64,000 nucleotides of DNA from NCBI GenBank assembly GCA_000169075.1, contig AAVT01000001.1, positions 633,201 through 697,200 of the forward strand, given 5' to 3'. The notes under the pieces were generated by a model. The model was not told the DNA's origin. It was given only the letters and a program-made list of their open reading frames with translations, and did no database searches. Origin of the DNA: a marine gamma proteobacterium HTCC2143 (lineage in GTDB: Bacteria; Pseudomonadota; Gammaproteobacteria; Pseudomonadales; Dasaniaceae). Below are positions 20,171-28,555 of this stretch, one piece after another (positions within the stretch are counted from its first letter, which is position 1; each line of letters opens with the position of its first letter). The position numbers were made by a program, and so were the translations under genes.

Positions 20171-21358
20171 ATGAATCAACAAAGTGCACATTGTACCAAT
20201 CGAATTGTCCATGACGCCGATAGTCACATCACGGAATACGATGGTTGGATAGAAGGTTATGCCAGTGAGTATGTTCAAGCAAACTTAGATGAACCCTTTT
20301 TAAGGCTTGAGAGCATCCCGCAGTTGAAGCCGATGATAGCTCAGGGGCACAATCGTCTAGCGGGCAAAGACCCCGAGCTAACAGAACACTTGAAAGCTGA
20401 TCTTTATGGCAGTAAGGGCAAGCGTAATCTCATTAGTGCTTACGGTGCCATCAACAATGTAGAGCGAACCGATTCCCTAGATATAGCAGGCATAAGTTCA
20501 CAACTCGTGTTTCCAGGTTTAATTTTTGTCTCTCGATTTGCGCGTTCCGCTGACGAAAAAGTGGTTTACGGCGGGTGTGATGCAATGAACAGAGCAATGG
20601 TCGATTTTTGCTCTAGCGACAGTAATCGTCTTCTGTCGGTGGGTTACCTTTCCTTAAGAAACCCTGAGAAAGCTTTAGAGGCTGCCAAACAAGGTATTAA
20701 AATGGGGATCAAAGCATTCTGGATGACTTCAGATTCTGTTGAAGGTCGAGCACCGTCTCACATTGCCAACGATCCGATTTGGGCCGTGCTGGAAGAAGCT
20801 GGCGTTCCTATAACACTGCATATTGGTAGTGGTGCCAAGTTATCTAAAAGTTACAGAAACACTGGGATAAAAAGAGAATTGGCTGCCGGGTCGATGAATG
20901 TTGAGACAACCTCACCTAAAGATCTGCCAGTTTTACACCATTCTATTGAACGTTGGTTGATGTGCATGATTTATGACGGTGTATTGGAGCGTTTCCCTAA
21001 GCTCAAGATAGGTCTAGTAGAGCTGGGATCAAATTGGTTGCCGGCTTGCTTGGCTAATTTGGACATAGGTGCAGAACAACTGGGTAAGTTTGATCTTGGA
21101 TTGAAAAAACTGTCTCTTAAGCCGTCTGAATATATGCAGCGTCAGGTTAGAGCGACGCCTCTGCATTTTGAGAATGCAGGCTGGGTAATGCGTAACGTCG
21201 GCAAAGACATGCTGATGTTCAATACTGATTATCCTCATCCTGAAGGTGGCAAAGATCCCTTTGGTTCTTTTGAACGCAGCCTTGACGCGGTGCAGGCAAC
21301 CCCTGAAGAATTGGATAGTTTCTATTCGAAAAATTTCGAGAATCTAATGGGCCTATAA
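20171..21358 (+). CDS. Amidohydrolase family 2 (ACMSD-like) metal-dependent hydrolase
   Basis: A 395-residue TIM-barrel protein of the amidohydrolase_2 type. The N-terminal metal region is VHDADSHITE (His 19; the first His of the classic HxH pair is replaced by Asp 17). The core strand ITLHIGSG supplies a metal His, and the C-terminal catalytic region is NTDYPHPEGG with the conserved Asp. Relatives decarboxylate or hydrolyse aromatic-acid intermediates, often in aromatic or steroid degradation. No degradation operon surrounds this gene, so the substrate is open. Start is supported by AGAGGA upstream. Confidence 0.82.
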   Translation: MNQQSAHCTNRIVHDADSHITEYDGWIEGYASEYVQANLDEPFLRLESIPQLKPMIAQGHNRLAGKDPELTEHLKADLYGSKGKRNLISAYGAINNVERTDSLDIAGISSQLVFPGLIFVSRFARSADEKVVYGGCDAMNRAMVDFCSSDSNRLLSVGYLSLRNPEKALEAAKQGIKMGIKAFWMTSDSVEGRAPSHIANDPIWAVLEEAGVPITLHIGSGAKLSKSYRNTGIKRELAAGSMNVETTSPKDLPVLHHSIERWLMCMIYDGVLERFPKLKIGLVELGSNWLPACLANLDIGAEQLGKFDLGLKKLSLKPSEYMQRQVRATPLHFENAGWVMRNVGKDMLMFNTDYPHPEGGKDPFGSFERSLDAVQATPEELDSFYSKNFENLMGL

Positions 21359-21382
21359 GGCTCAGATAAATAGATTTTACCG

Positions 21383-21407
21383 CCGCCCTGCAAACGCCTG
21401 AGGGCGG
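21383..21407. terminator. GC-rich hairpin after the amidohydrolase gene
   Basis: CCGCCCT and AGGGCGG form a 7-bp stem with an 11-nt loop, 25 bp after the stop codon. No T-run follows on either strand, so it is a weak terminator candidate. Confidence 0.35.
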
Positions 21408-21956
21408 TGTCAAAGTAAACTCTGGAACAATTGGGTTTTTCTCTTTGTTTAACGTGTCATCGTTACCGTTTCATCAACATCGTGTGCCCTCTCGATAGAC
21501 CAAATTAGATACGGGTTGTTTCCGTTAGTTGTGCTGACTTTTAGGTTCATCAAAGTAGGCTCTGCTGACAAATCGGGTGACAGTTTGCCCCTCCATTCCG
21601 CCAATCAGGGCTCTTCATAAAGTACGGTTTTCATTTGCTTATTCAGACATTCGTAGTGGTTTTCCCGTTGCTTAAACTTAATGGAGGAAGGATGACGTCC
21701 GGTCATAGATGCGACGGCTTCACAAATATAACGGGACATAACCTTTATTCATGACTGGTAGCTCCCAGATCGAGCTTGGCCGTTTGATCCGTGCAAAATG
21801 AAAAAATTCATTCAGTTTGATAGCGTTAGGTGCGATTAGACAATCGCTTTTTCAGTGAAACGCCGAATTGGCTTAATATTCAGGTCAACAGTATCGGCTA
21901 AGATACAATCTGTTGGTATTAACCATCTATAGAGAATATTGCCACGTACATTAACC
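21408..21956. other. 549-bp gap before ubiG, one short reverse frame
   Basis: No firm gene. On the reverse strand ATG 21739 to TGA 21605 encodes 44 residues (MSRYICEAVASMTGRHPSS and onward, ending KTVLYEEP). AAAGG is only 2 nt before the ATG. It may be a small protein or the tail of a decayed gene. The rest shows no recognisable element beyond the expected ubiG promoter. Confidence 0.3.
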
Positions 21957-22682
21957 ATGGAAAGTTCTCAGACAACAACCGAAGACCAGCGCGAGACTGA
22001 TAAGTTTAACCGTCTTGCAGTCCAATGGTGGGACCCACAGGGGCTCATGTGGCCGCTGCATCGGCTGAATGACATGCGTGCTCCGTTTGTCACAGAGAAA
22101 ATCCAACAACATTTCAAAACGGTCAGCCTAAAAGGTCTTCGCATCCTCGATATTGGCTGTGGCGCGGGATTGCTTGCTGAGCGGATGGCAAAACAGGGCG
22201 CGACGGTTACCGGTATTGATGTTGCGGCTAAAAACATCGGTATCGCCCGGCAGCATGCGCAAACTCAAGGGCTTGTCATAGACTATCGTTGCGGCGCTGT
22301 TGAAGCGCTTAAGGATGTTGGTGACTTCGATGTTGTGCTTAACATGGAAGTTATTGAGCACGTCAGCGATCTGCCGTTATTTATGTCACGAACCTGCGAT
22401 CTAACGGGCGCTGGTGGCCTGATGTTTTTGGCGACGATTAATCGCACCTGGTTTTCTTGGCTGACAACCATCGTCGGCGCGGAATACATCCTAGGTTGGC
22501 TGCCGCGGGGGACGCATACTTGGCAGCGTTATGTCACACCCGAAGAAGCGGTGCTGAGTTTACAACGAGGTGGTCTGTCGGTCTTGTCGCGAACAGGGGT
22601 GGGTATGAGTCTTTGGAGCCGAAATTTGTTTCTTACTGGCAATATGCGGGCTAATTACATGATGGTGGCGACAAAAATCTAA
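21957..22682 (+). CDS. ubiG: UbiG, ubiquinone biosynthesis O-methyltransferase
   Basis: SAM-dependent enzyme making two O-methylations in ubiquinone synthesis. The protein has FNRLAVQWWDPQGLMWPLHRLN, the SAM site ILDIGCGAGLLAERMA, MEVIEHV, and the membrane-binding insert NRTWFSWLTTIVGAEYILGWLPRGTH. Those features are specific to UbiG/Coq3. The wording of the insert is closer to alphaproteobacterial/mitochondrial members than to gamma ones, as far as I can judge. Start: ATG 21957 has no clear ribosome-binding site. An in-frame TTG at 21939 preceded by AGAGA is an alternative, adding six residues. It overlaps coq7 by one base (TAATG). Confidence 0.93.
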   Translation: MESSQTTTEDQRETDKFNRLAVQWWDPQGLMWPLHRLNDMRAPFVTEKIQQHFKTVSLKGLRILDIGCGAGLLAERMAKQGATVTGIDVAAKNIGIARQHAQTQGLVIDYRCGAVEALKDVGDFDVVLNMEVIEHVSDLPLFMSRTCDLTGAGGLMFLATINRTWFSWLTTIVGAEYILGWLPRGTHTWQRYVTPEEAVLSLQRGGLSVLSRTGVGMSLWSRNLFLTGNMRANYMMVATKI

Positions 22683-23212
22683 TGTCGGTTTCAACAAGAG
22701 AGTACTCAGGTTGGCTACAGGCGGAGTTGCGTTCTGATCAAGCGGGTGAAACCGGTGCCGTATGGATATATCGTGGTGTGCTGGCGACACGTCCGCGGCC
22801 CGCATTACGGCAATTTTGTCTTCAGCATCTTGCCACCGAGCAACTTCACCTTATCGAGATGAACGGGCTGTTACCAGCTCAATCACGAAGCGTTTTGTTG
22901 CCGATATGGCGTATTGCAGGCTTCCTTACTGGTTTCTTACCTGCCTGCGTAGGCGAGCGTACAGTTTATCTTACCGTTGCGGCGGTCGAGACATTTGTGC
23001 AGGCGCATTACCAGCAGCAAATTGAGGATCCCAAGCTGCAACCCTATCCAGAAGTTAAAGAGAAATTAAAAACCTTTATGCAAGACGAAATCGAACACAA
23101 AGAAGAGGCTGTCATGCTTGCCGGAAGGCCACCCGGCAAAATTGCTGCGCAATGGTGCGCTCTGGTAGGTGCTGGTTCGGAATTTGCGGTCAAGCTAGCA
23201 AGACGCTTCTAG
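22682..23212 (+). CDS. coq7: Coq7-type demethoxyubiquinone hydroxylase
   Basis: Di-iron monooxygenase that hydroxylates the demethoxyubiquinone ring. Ligand motifs can be placed: E23 in DQAGETGA, E53/H56 in ATEQLH, E103 in AAVETF and E136/H139 in DEIEHK, the full EH-rich set of the Coq7 family. A hydrophobic stretch at about 71-100 would insert in the membrane. At 176 residues it is shorter than the ~215 of Pseudomonas homologues, because it starts close to the first ligand helix. Translational overlap with ubiG indicates a two-gene quinone unit. Confidence 0.9.
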   Translation: MSVSTREYSGWLQAELRSDQAGETGAVWIYRGVLATRPRPALRQFCLQHLATEQLHLIEMNGLLPAQSRSVLLPIWRIAGFLTGFLPACVGERTVYLTVAAVETFVQAHYQQQIEDPKLQPYPEVKEKLKTFMQDEIEHKEEAVMLAGRPPGKIAAQWCALVGAGSEFAVKLARRF

Positions 23213-23218
23213 GGCGTA

Positions 23219-24391
23219 CTAAATATTAAGATCATACAAGTTGTAGTCCTTTAACGATGCTGCAGTTTCTTTATCCCAATGAAATTCTTTGCCGGAGTCA
23301 ACAAAGGGCTGATATTGATATGACTCTTCGAGGGGGAAACGTTGCTTACGTGCGTCAATTGCATAGCCAATCACTTTTGAACGCTCTTCAATCAAGGCCG
23401 AATCAAAGATAACAGGCTTGCTATACATACCTGCGCCGCGAACATCCAGCACCGATGAGCGACGATGAAATCCAAAATTAACGGTTACCCTGGGTTCATA
23501 GCCACAGTTGGGAAATGATCCATGTAACAGTTGTCGGTTACAAATAATCACATCACCCGGACTGCACACTAATGGCACCATGCCCGCTATTCTCTCACTG
23601 CCGGCCTCTTCAATAAGTTTTTTAATATCGATTTTCCCCACCCGATGACTACCCGGCTTTACCCAAACGCCGTTGACCGCAGTACTGCCATAGACTTGTG
23701 CCATAAAGTTAAAGCCGTGCATACCTTCATCGAAATGACTGCTTTGCCAGTGTGTGTCACCATCTTGATGCCAAGATACAGCGGCACCGATGCCGGGGTC
23801 CTTTATAAATAAAGACTCGTTAAAGGGCGTAAAATCTTTGCCATTAATAGATTCAGCAACGCGCAAAAGTTGCGGATGCCCATAAACCCGCATACAGGTT
23901 TCAGAAAATTGCAGCGAGCCGAGTAAAATAAATGGCGCATGTTCAGGCGCCTCCTCGCGAGCTTTTGGTTCAAACAATTTGACCTGATGTCGCCCGTTCG
24001 CCAACTCAGTTCCACCTAGAGGGTCGCCCAGCGGCTTCGACCATATTAAATTAAGAGATTTACAATCGGCGCCCAAAGCTGGCTTACCCTCGCTGGTTAA
24101 CTTAGCGTTTGGCCCAGAGGGAAACGTTGCCCGTAGCTGCTGTAACTCTTCGTCAATGTCTTCCAACTCCTTATCATCCAACACATTTTCGAAGATATAA
24201 AAACCGTATTCAGAATAAGCATCTTGAATATCCTGTGCTAAATTTCCCTGCTCATTAAAACGAATGGGCCCACGGTTATTCATGCTAAGGGCATGCTTGT
24301 CGCCTTCAATGAGGTAGGTACGCATCGCGTCGGCCTGATCGCCATAATGTGCTGCACAGGCTTCGATTGATTCACTGATATCTTGGATCAT
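23219..24391 (-). CDS. Phytanoyl-CoA dioxygenase (PhyH) family protein
   Basis: A 390-residue Fe(II)/2-oxoglutarate-dependent dioxygenase. The iron triad is visible: H208 and D210 in SWHQDGDTHW and H290 in RQLLHGS, with R301 in YEPRVTVNFGFHRR for the 2-oxoglutarate carboxylate. YGFYIFENVLDDKEL at about 62-76 is the typical PhyH opening. Family members hydroxylate lipids, amino acids or secondary metabolites; the substrate is unknown. It is convergent with coq7 (6 bp between stops). A perfect 9-bp inverted repeat sits 16 bp before the ATG, which suggests dedicated repression. Confidence 0.88.
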   Translation of the reverse strand: MIQDISESIEACAAHYGDQADAMRTYLIEGDKHALSMNNRGPIRFNEQGNLAQDIQDAYSEYGFYIFENVLDDKELEDIDEELQQLRATFPSGPNAKLTSEGKPALGADCKSLNLIWSKPLGDPLGGTELANGRHQVKLFEPKAREEAPEHAPFILLGSLQFSETCMRVYGHPQLLRVAESINGKDFTPFNESLFIKDPGIGAAVSWHQDGDTHWQSSHFDEGMHGFNFMAQVYGSTAVNGVWVKPGSHRVGKIDIKKLIEEAGSERIAGMVPLVCSPGDVIICNRQLLHGSFPNCGYEPRVTVNFGFHRRSSVLDVRGAGMYSKPVIFDSALIEERSKVIGYAIDARKQRFPLEESYQYQPFVDSGKEFHWDKETAASLKDYNLYDLNI

Positions 24392-24406
24392 AGTTTCCGT
24401 CTTAAA

Positions 24407-24430
24407 TGTATATAGGTATGTCTATATACA
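24407..24430. promoter_or_regulatory. Operator-like palindrome upstream of the PhyH gene
   Basis: TGTATATAG (24407-24415), a 6-bp spacer and CTATATACA (24422-24430) form perfect 9-bp inverted arms. The arms lie 16-39 bp before the start codon, where a repressor would block initiation. The size and AT-rich arms are like TetR-family operators, but no regulator gene is adjacent. Confidence 0.65.
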
Positions 24431-24685
24431 ATTTTTACCAGAGTTTGAAATATGCTGTCAACCGTTTGTCTAATTTGCCGTCATATATACTGTCGCCCGC
24501 ACTACTTGCAATGTGCATGAAGTTGTCCGCTGATGAGACGAAATAGGCATAGGGGCGTTTTTAGAATTTTGGCATTTTAAAAGGCTCACACTGTCAGAGT
24601 AATTGTGAAGAGGGATTTGTAGACGGCGAGGAGCTGTTGATTATAGTGACTAAGACCGGTGTGTCAGCAGAGAAAGGAGATACGA

Positions 24686-25387
24686 ATGTCAGTGAGTAAT
24701 ATTAAGGCTATTTACAATAACCCTAAAACCCCTGACGGAATCAATGTCGGTAAAGCTCATCCGCTGAAAAACTTTGTTGTTATGATGATGCCTATTAATG
24801 GGCTGGCGCTGGTCGTTTTTGTGGTGCTGCTGACCACAGCACAAAGGCTGGTTCGCTGTATTCCCTTAGAAGCTGAAGTGACATGGGCTCGACAGATGCT
24901 TAAAGAATCAATCTATCTCTCGGCTGCGAACACCTAAAAACAAACCTATCTGACAGAGCTAGTTGACCAACGCTCTCTGTATCAACCATTACCCGACGAG
25001 TTGTCGATAAGCGTTCCACTGTTGAAGAGCACACCGGCGCAACTCTCGGTGGTTATGTTGTTATCTTCAATGGACTGCTGAAGTAACTGGAGAGTGAGAA
25101 CGCGTCAGCGATGGTATTGGCCCATGAAATTGCCCATATCAAAAATCGGGATTCTATTGCTACGCTAAGTCGGGTATGACGGTTAGCTTGGCTTTGGCGA
25201 GCGTTGCAGGGCTTTGGGATAATGCTATGTCAGTGTCGATACGAATGCCGATGTACTTCTGGTCGCGACGGCTCTCATCCATGAGCAGTAGCAAGCGGCA
25301 GATTTGTTAAGTTCACACTCGCTGACCAAAGACTGGATAACCTATATCCAAAAGAGTCAGAAACCATATAATGGGATCATTAAGTGA
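24686..25387 (+). pseudogene. Decayed M48-family metallopeptidase gene
   Basis: AAGGAG precedes ATG 24686, and an intact N-terminus follows: MSVSNIKAIYNNPKTPDGIN, a membrane segment, then IPLEAEVTWARQML, ending at TAA 24935-24937. Downstream frames carry the rest of the peptidase. GGYVVIFNGLLK is followed by a stop, then LESENASAMVLAHEIAHIKNRD with the HExxH zinc site, then TGA. GMTVSLALASVAGLWDN continues after a frameshift. A fragment HEQ-stop-QAADLL holds the remains of the third zinc-ligand region, and SSHSLTKDWITYIQKSQKPY gives the C-terminus, ending at TGA 25385-25387. Several stops, frameshifts and a deletion of roughly 40-50 residues make it non-functional. Only the first 83-residue piece could still be translated. 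Confidence 0.85.
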
Positions 25388-25423
25388 CTCCGCTCCCAGC
25401 ACTCTAATTGACAAGGTTTCATA

Positions 25424-26398
25424 ATGAATAAAGCGATTGTGATACATCAATACGGAGATTCTTCCGTACTGCAATGGCAGGAGTTTGCTCTGCCGCCACT
25501 AAAACAAGGCGATGTGCTGGTTCGCAATACAGTTGCTGGTTTCAATATGATTGACACCTACATGCGTAAAGGTTTGTACCCGGTGAAATTTCCCGCAGTA
25601 ATGGGTGTAGAAGGTGCAGGGGTTGTTGAAGAAGTTGGCGCGGGGGTGACCGGCCTGGCGATCGGTGATCGCGTTGTTTATCTGGGTGGCGGTACCGGTT
25701 CATACAGTGAACATAGTGTTGTTGCAGCACCAAGATTAGTCGTCATACCGGAGGACATTAGTGATGAAATCGCAGCGGCCTCCTACCTCAAAGGCTTAAC
25801 TGTGTGGGCGTTACTCAATGGCAGTTATAAAGTTATGCCGGGTGACAACGTACTAATTTACGCCGCCGCGGGTGGTGTTGGTTCCTTAATGTGTCAATGG
25901 GCGAAAAAAATCGGTGCTCATGTTATTGGGATTGTAGGATCAAATGAGAAAGTTGCGTTAGCCAAATCTTATGGTTGCGACGATGTTATTAACCGGTCGA
26001 CTCAGGATATTCTGCCTACAGTTAAGACGCTTACTCGAGGGGAAGGAGTACAAGTGGTTTATGACTCCCTAGGTGCGGACACCTTTGAAACGTCTCTGGA
26101 TTGCTTAGCACCACTAGGCACGATGGTATCGTTTGGTAATGCAACGGGGGCGGTACCACCTTTTAGTATTTTGACCTTGGCTGCTAAAGGCTCCCTCAAG
26201 TTGGTTCGGCCGCAGGTACATGCATATATCGCCAAGCGAGCTGATTTAGAGCACGCTAGCGCGACCTTGTTTAATATGATCAGCACTGGCGATTTAAGCG
26301 TTGAAATTACCCAACGCTTTCCTGTTTCACAAGCAGCCAAGGCACACGATACGGTCGAATCGCAGCAGACAACAGGCGCGACGGTACTGATAGTTTAA
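25424..26398 (+). CDS. qorA: NADPH:quinone oxidoreductase (QorA-type, zinc-free)
   Basis: A 324-residue medium-chain dehydrogenase/reductase of the quinone oxidoreductase group. It has GFNMIDTYMRKGLYPVKFPAVMGVEGAGVV, the glycine-rich GDRVVYLGGGTGSYSEH, then the NADPH-binding AAAGGVGSLMCQWAKKIGA and GADTFETSLDCL. The structural zinc cysteines of alcohol dehydrogenases are absent, as expected. In Pseudomonas a qor gene lies near tsaC/hemF; here it is in the accessory block, about 18 kb away. It starts 36 bp after the peptidase pseudogene; AAGG precedes the ATG. Confidence 0.9.
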   Translation: MNKAIVIHQYGDSSVLQWQEFALPPLKQGDVLVRNTVAGFNMIDTYMRKGLYPVKFPAVMGVEGAGVVEEVGAGVTGLAIGDRVVYLGGGTGSYSEHSVVAAPRLVVIPEDISDEIAAASYLKGLTVWALLNGSYKVMPGDNVLIYAAAGGVGSLMCQWAKKIGAHVIGIVGSNEKVALAKSYGCDDVINRSTQDILPTVKTLTRGEGVQVVYDSLGADTFETSLDCLAPLGTMVSFGNATGAVPPFSILTLAAKGSLKLVRPQVHAYIAKRADLEHASATLFNMISTGDLSVEITQRFPVSQAAKAHDTVESQQTTGATVLIV

Positions 26399-26448
26399 CC
26401 GCTCATAGTGCGGAACAAACTGGGGCAATTTTGGACGAGGTTTACGTT

Positions 26449-27153
26449 ATGAACTATCAACATATCAAGCTTTATCACTACCCGTTAACACGCAGTGCTA
26501 GAGTAAAATGGCTGCTGCACGAATGTGTGGGCAATGACTTCGAGATTGAGAAAGTGTCTCTTTATGAGGGAGTACAGTATCAGCCCTCTTTTTTGCAAAA
26601 GAACCCCAACCATGGTGTACCTGTCTTAGAGATAACCCTCACCAACGGCGAAAAAAAGACCATGTTCGAAAGCGGGGCAATGTTAAGTTTTCTGGCTGAC
26701 TCTTTTCCGCAGAAAAACTTGGCGCCACCTCCGGAAGCTTTTTCGCTGCAGCGAGCAGACTATTTACAGATGTTACATTTTGGTGGGAGCTGGATGGATA
26801 TGATGCTGTGGCAAATCCGCATTCACAAACATGTGTTACCGGATGCCGAAAAAGATGAAAGAACCGTTGACCGTTATATGACCAAATTGACTGCCGAAGT
26901 AGAGCCTCAGCTTGTTAAGCGATTATGCCAAAACACCTATATTTGCGGCGACCACTTTACAGCGGCTGATTGCGTCATCGGGCACAATATCATCTGGGCA
27001 AAAAGTTATGGCCTTTGCACTGATGAAGTTCTAACAAAGTATTTGTCGACACTATCCAGTCGATGGGCTTTTCAACAGGCTTTTTCTGACGCCGCTGAGT
27101 TTCAAGCTCAAGCGCCAGAGAGTAGCGTTGCTAACGGACAATTTATTGGCTAG
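26449..27153 (+). CDS. Glutathione S-transferase family protein
   Basis: A 234-residue protein with the thioredoxin-like N-domain (IKLYHYPLTRSARVKWLLHE), the conserved cis-Pro region NPNHGVPVLEI, a FESGAMLSFLAD segment that would contact glutathione, and an all-helical C-domain with YICGDHFTAADCVIGH (N-capping box). ATG 26449 is preceded by GAGG 8 nt upstream; a TTG at 26431 is a poorer start. It is probably cotranscribed with qorA (50-bp gap), which suggests a shared detoxification or redox role. Confidence 0.85.
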   Translation: MNYQHIKLYHYPLTRSARVKWLLHECVGNDFEIEKVSLYEGVQYQPSFLQKNPNHGVPVLEITLTNGEKKTMFESGAMLSFLADSFPQKNLAPPPEAFSLQRADYLQMLHFGGSWMDMMLWQIRIHKHVLPDAEKDERTVDRYMTKLTAEVEPQLVKRLCQNTYICGDHFTAADCVIGHNIIWAKSYGLCTDEVLTKYLSTLSSRWAFQQAFSDAAEFQAQAPESSVANGQFIG

Positions 27154-27174
27154 CTATGTAAGGTAAACCCGCCC

Positions 27175-27798
27175 ATGTTGGATAGAGAGAAACTTAAAAA
27201 TCTTGAAGCCCGCTTCTTAATGCAATACCCGAAAGGTTTTGCCGACGAAGAAATGGTAAAAATCCTTAAGAAACACAAAATGGAAAAGATGGTTAGTTTA
27301 ACAAGGGAATGTTTCTCTGAGGCCGCTTGCTCCAATATACATGTCACGGCTGAAAATATGATAACCGTTGTCAGTCGGTCTTCCATGGTTTCTATGTTTG
27401 AGAAGCCCAAGTTTCGCGATTTTGTGCGAGCAATGAATGAGCATGAAAAGGCATTTATGGTTAATGCCTTACGTCAGATGTTGCATGGAAAACAGCAGTT
27501 AGGTTTTGAGGCAATGGTGGCTATTTTGCAATCGGGGAAGCTTGCAAAGTGGAGCCTGGTGACTATTATTCCCGCTTATTATTATCCTACTAAAGAAGTG
27601 TTTGTAAAACCGACGACGGCAAAAGACATACTTCGTTACTTTGATGTCAGCGAAATGACCTATAAGCCAACCCCAAGTTGGAAGTTTTATCAGCAATACA
27701 GGAAGCTGATAAAAGAAGCCAAAGGTATGGTAGATAAGAATCTCTCACCCTCGAATGCCGCATTTACAGGTTTCTTGATGATGTCGGTTAAAGCGTGA
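27175..27798 (+). CDS. Conserved hypothetical protein, unknown function
   Basis: A 207-residue soluble protein with many Lys, Met and Phe residues and no signal or membrane helix. Notable stretches are RFLMQYPKGFADEEMVKILKKH near the N-terminus and IIPAYYYPTKEVFVKPTTAKDI with PTPSWKFYQQYRKLI near the C-terminus. No domain was recognised. It starts 21 bp after the glutathione transferase gene, so it probably ends a qorA-gst-unknown operon, and it is convergent with plsC. Confidence 0.7.
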   Translation: MLDREKLKNLEARFLMQYPKGFADEEMVKILKKHKMEKMVSLTRECFSEAACSNIHVTAENMITVVSRSSMVSMFEKPKFRDFVRAMNEHEKAFMVNALRQMLHGKQQLGFEAMVAILQSGKLAKWSLVTIIPAYYYPTKEVFVKPTTAKDILRYFDVSEMTYKPTPSWKFYQQYRKLIKEAKGMVDKNLSPSNAAFTGFLMMSVKA

Positions 27799-27820
27799 GC
27801 GAGTTGTTTGTTATCTACAG

Positions 27821-28555
27821 TTAATATTGATCGCGTTTGCTCATCTTCGCGACTTCTTTTTCTATCCAGTCTTCAGCTTGGTCGGTAATTTTTCTGCTAT
27901 TAGAATCTTTTGACGAAATTGGCTTACCAATATGTACGGTAACCTTGCCTGGGAATTTTATAAATCGGCCTGCCGGCCAATATTCCCCGGCATTTAAGGC
28001 TATAGGAACTACTGGCACTCCAGCAGCGACGGCGATATTTGCACCACCTCGCGCATATTTAGAGTCTGCTCCCGGTTTTATTCTGGTGCCTTCCGGAAAT
28101 ATCAACACAGACACCCCCTGTTCTAAATGTCGCTTACCCTGAATTTGAATATGTTTTAACGCTTGTTTGGGGCTGCCGCGGTCGATAGCAATTGGATCAG
28201 TGAGTCGCAAACCCCATCCAAAGAAGGGAAGATTGAGTAGTTCTCTCTTTAAAACAATAGCAATCGGTGCCAAATAATATTGAAGGAAGTAGGTTTCCCA
28301 TTGGCTTTGGTGTTTAGACAGCGCAACATAAGCCCCAGAGGGAAGATTTTCTTGACCGAAGACCTCGACATCAAGACCACAAGTACATCGTAGCCAGAAT
28401 ATAGAAAAGCGATTCCAGCACAGGATATAATTGCTGCGGACAGAGTATGGAAGAAAACTGAAAAAGATTATGCCGGTAGTCCCAAACCATACAATCGATA
28501 GCCAATAGCCAAGATAAAAAAGAATGGCTCGAAGACTTAAAAATAACGTCATCAT
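27821..28555 (-). CDS. Lysophospholipid acyltransferase (PlsC family)
   Basis: A 244-residue membrane-bound acyltransferase of phospholipid synthesis, adding the second acyl chain to lysophosphatidic acid or remodelling lysophospholipids. It has an N-terminal membrane segment (about 10-38), the catalytic block KHQSQWE (H82 and E87, so H-x4-E rather than the usual H-x4-D) and FPEGTR at 153-158. Position next to gmhB and glyS equals the lptA/plsC-like gene of Pseudomonas. The start overlaps the gmhB stop by 4 bases, giving translational coupling. Confidence 0.88.
   Translation of the reverse strand: MMTLFLSLRAILFYLGYWLSIVWFGTTGIIFFSFLPYSVRSNYILCWNRFSIFWLRCTCGLDVEVFGQENLPSGAYVALSKHQSQWETYFLQYYLAPIAIVLKRELLNLPFFGWGLRLTDPIAIDRGSPKQALKHIQIQGKRHLEQGVSVLIFPEGTRIKPGADSKYARGGANIAVAAGVPVVPIALNAGEYWPAGRFIKFPGKVTVHIGKPISSKDSNSRKITDQAEDWIEKEVAKMSKRDQY

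Noticed and set aside
24659..24685. Longer start for the M48 remnant (10 extra residues)
   Set aside because: AAGGAG positions the ATG at 24686, and MSVSNIKAIYNN is the family N-terminus as I recall it.
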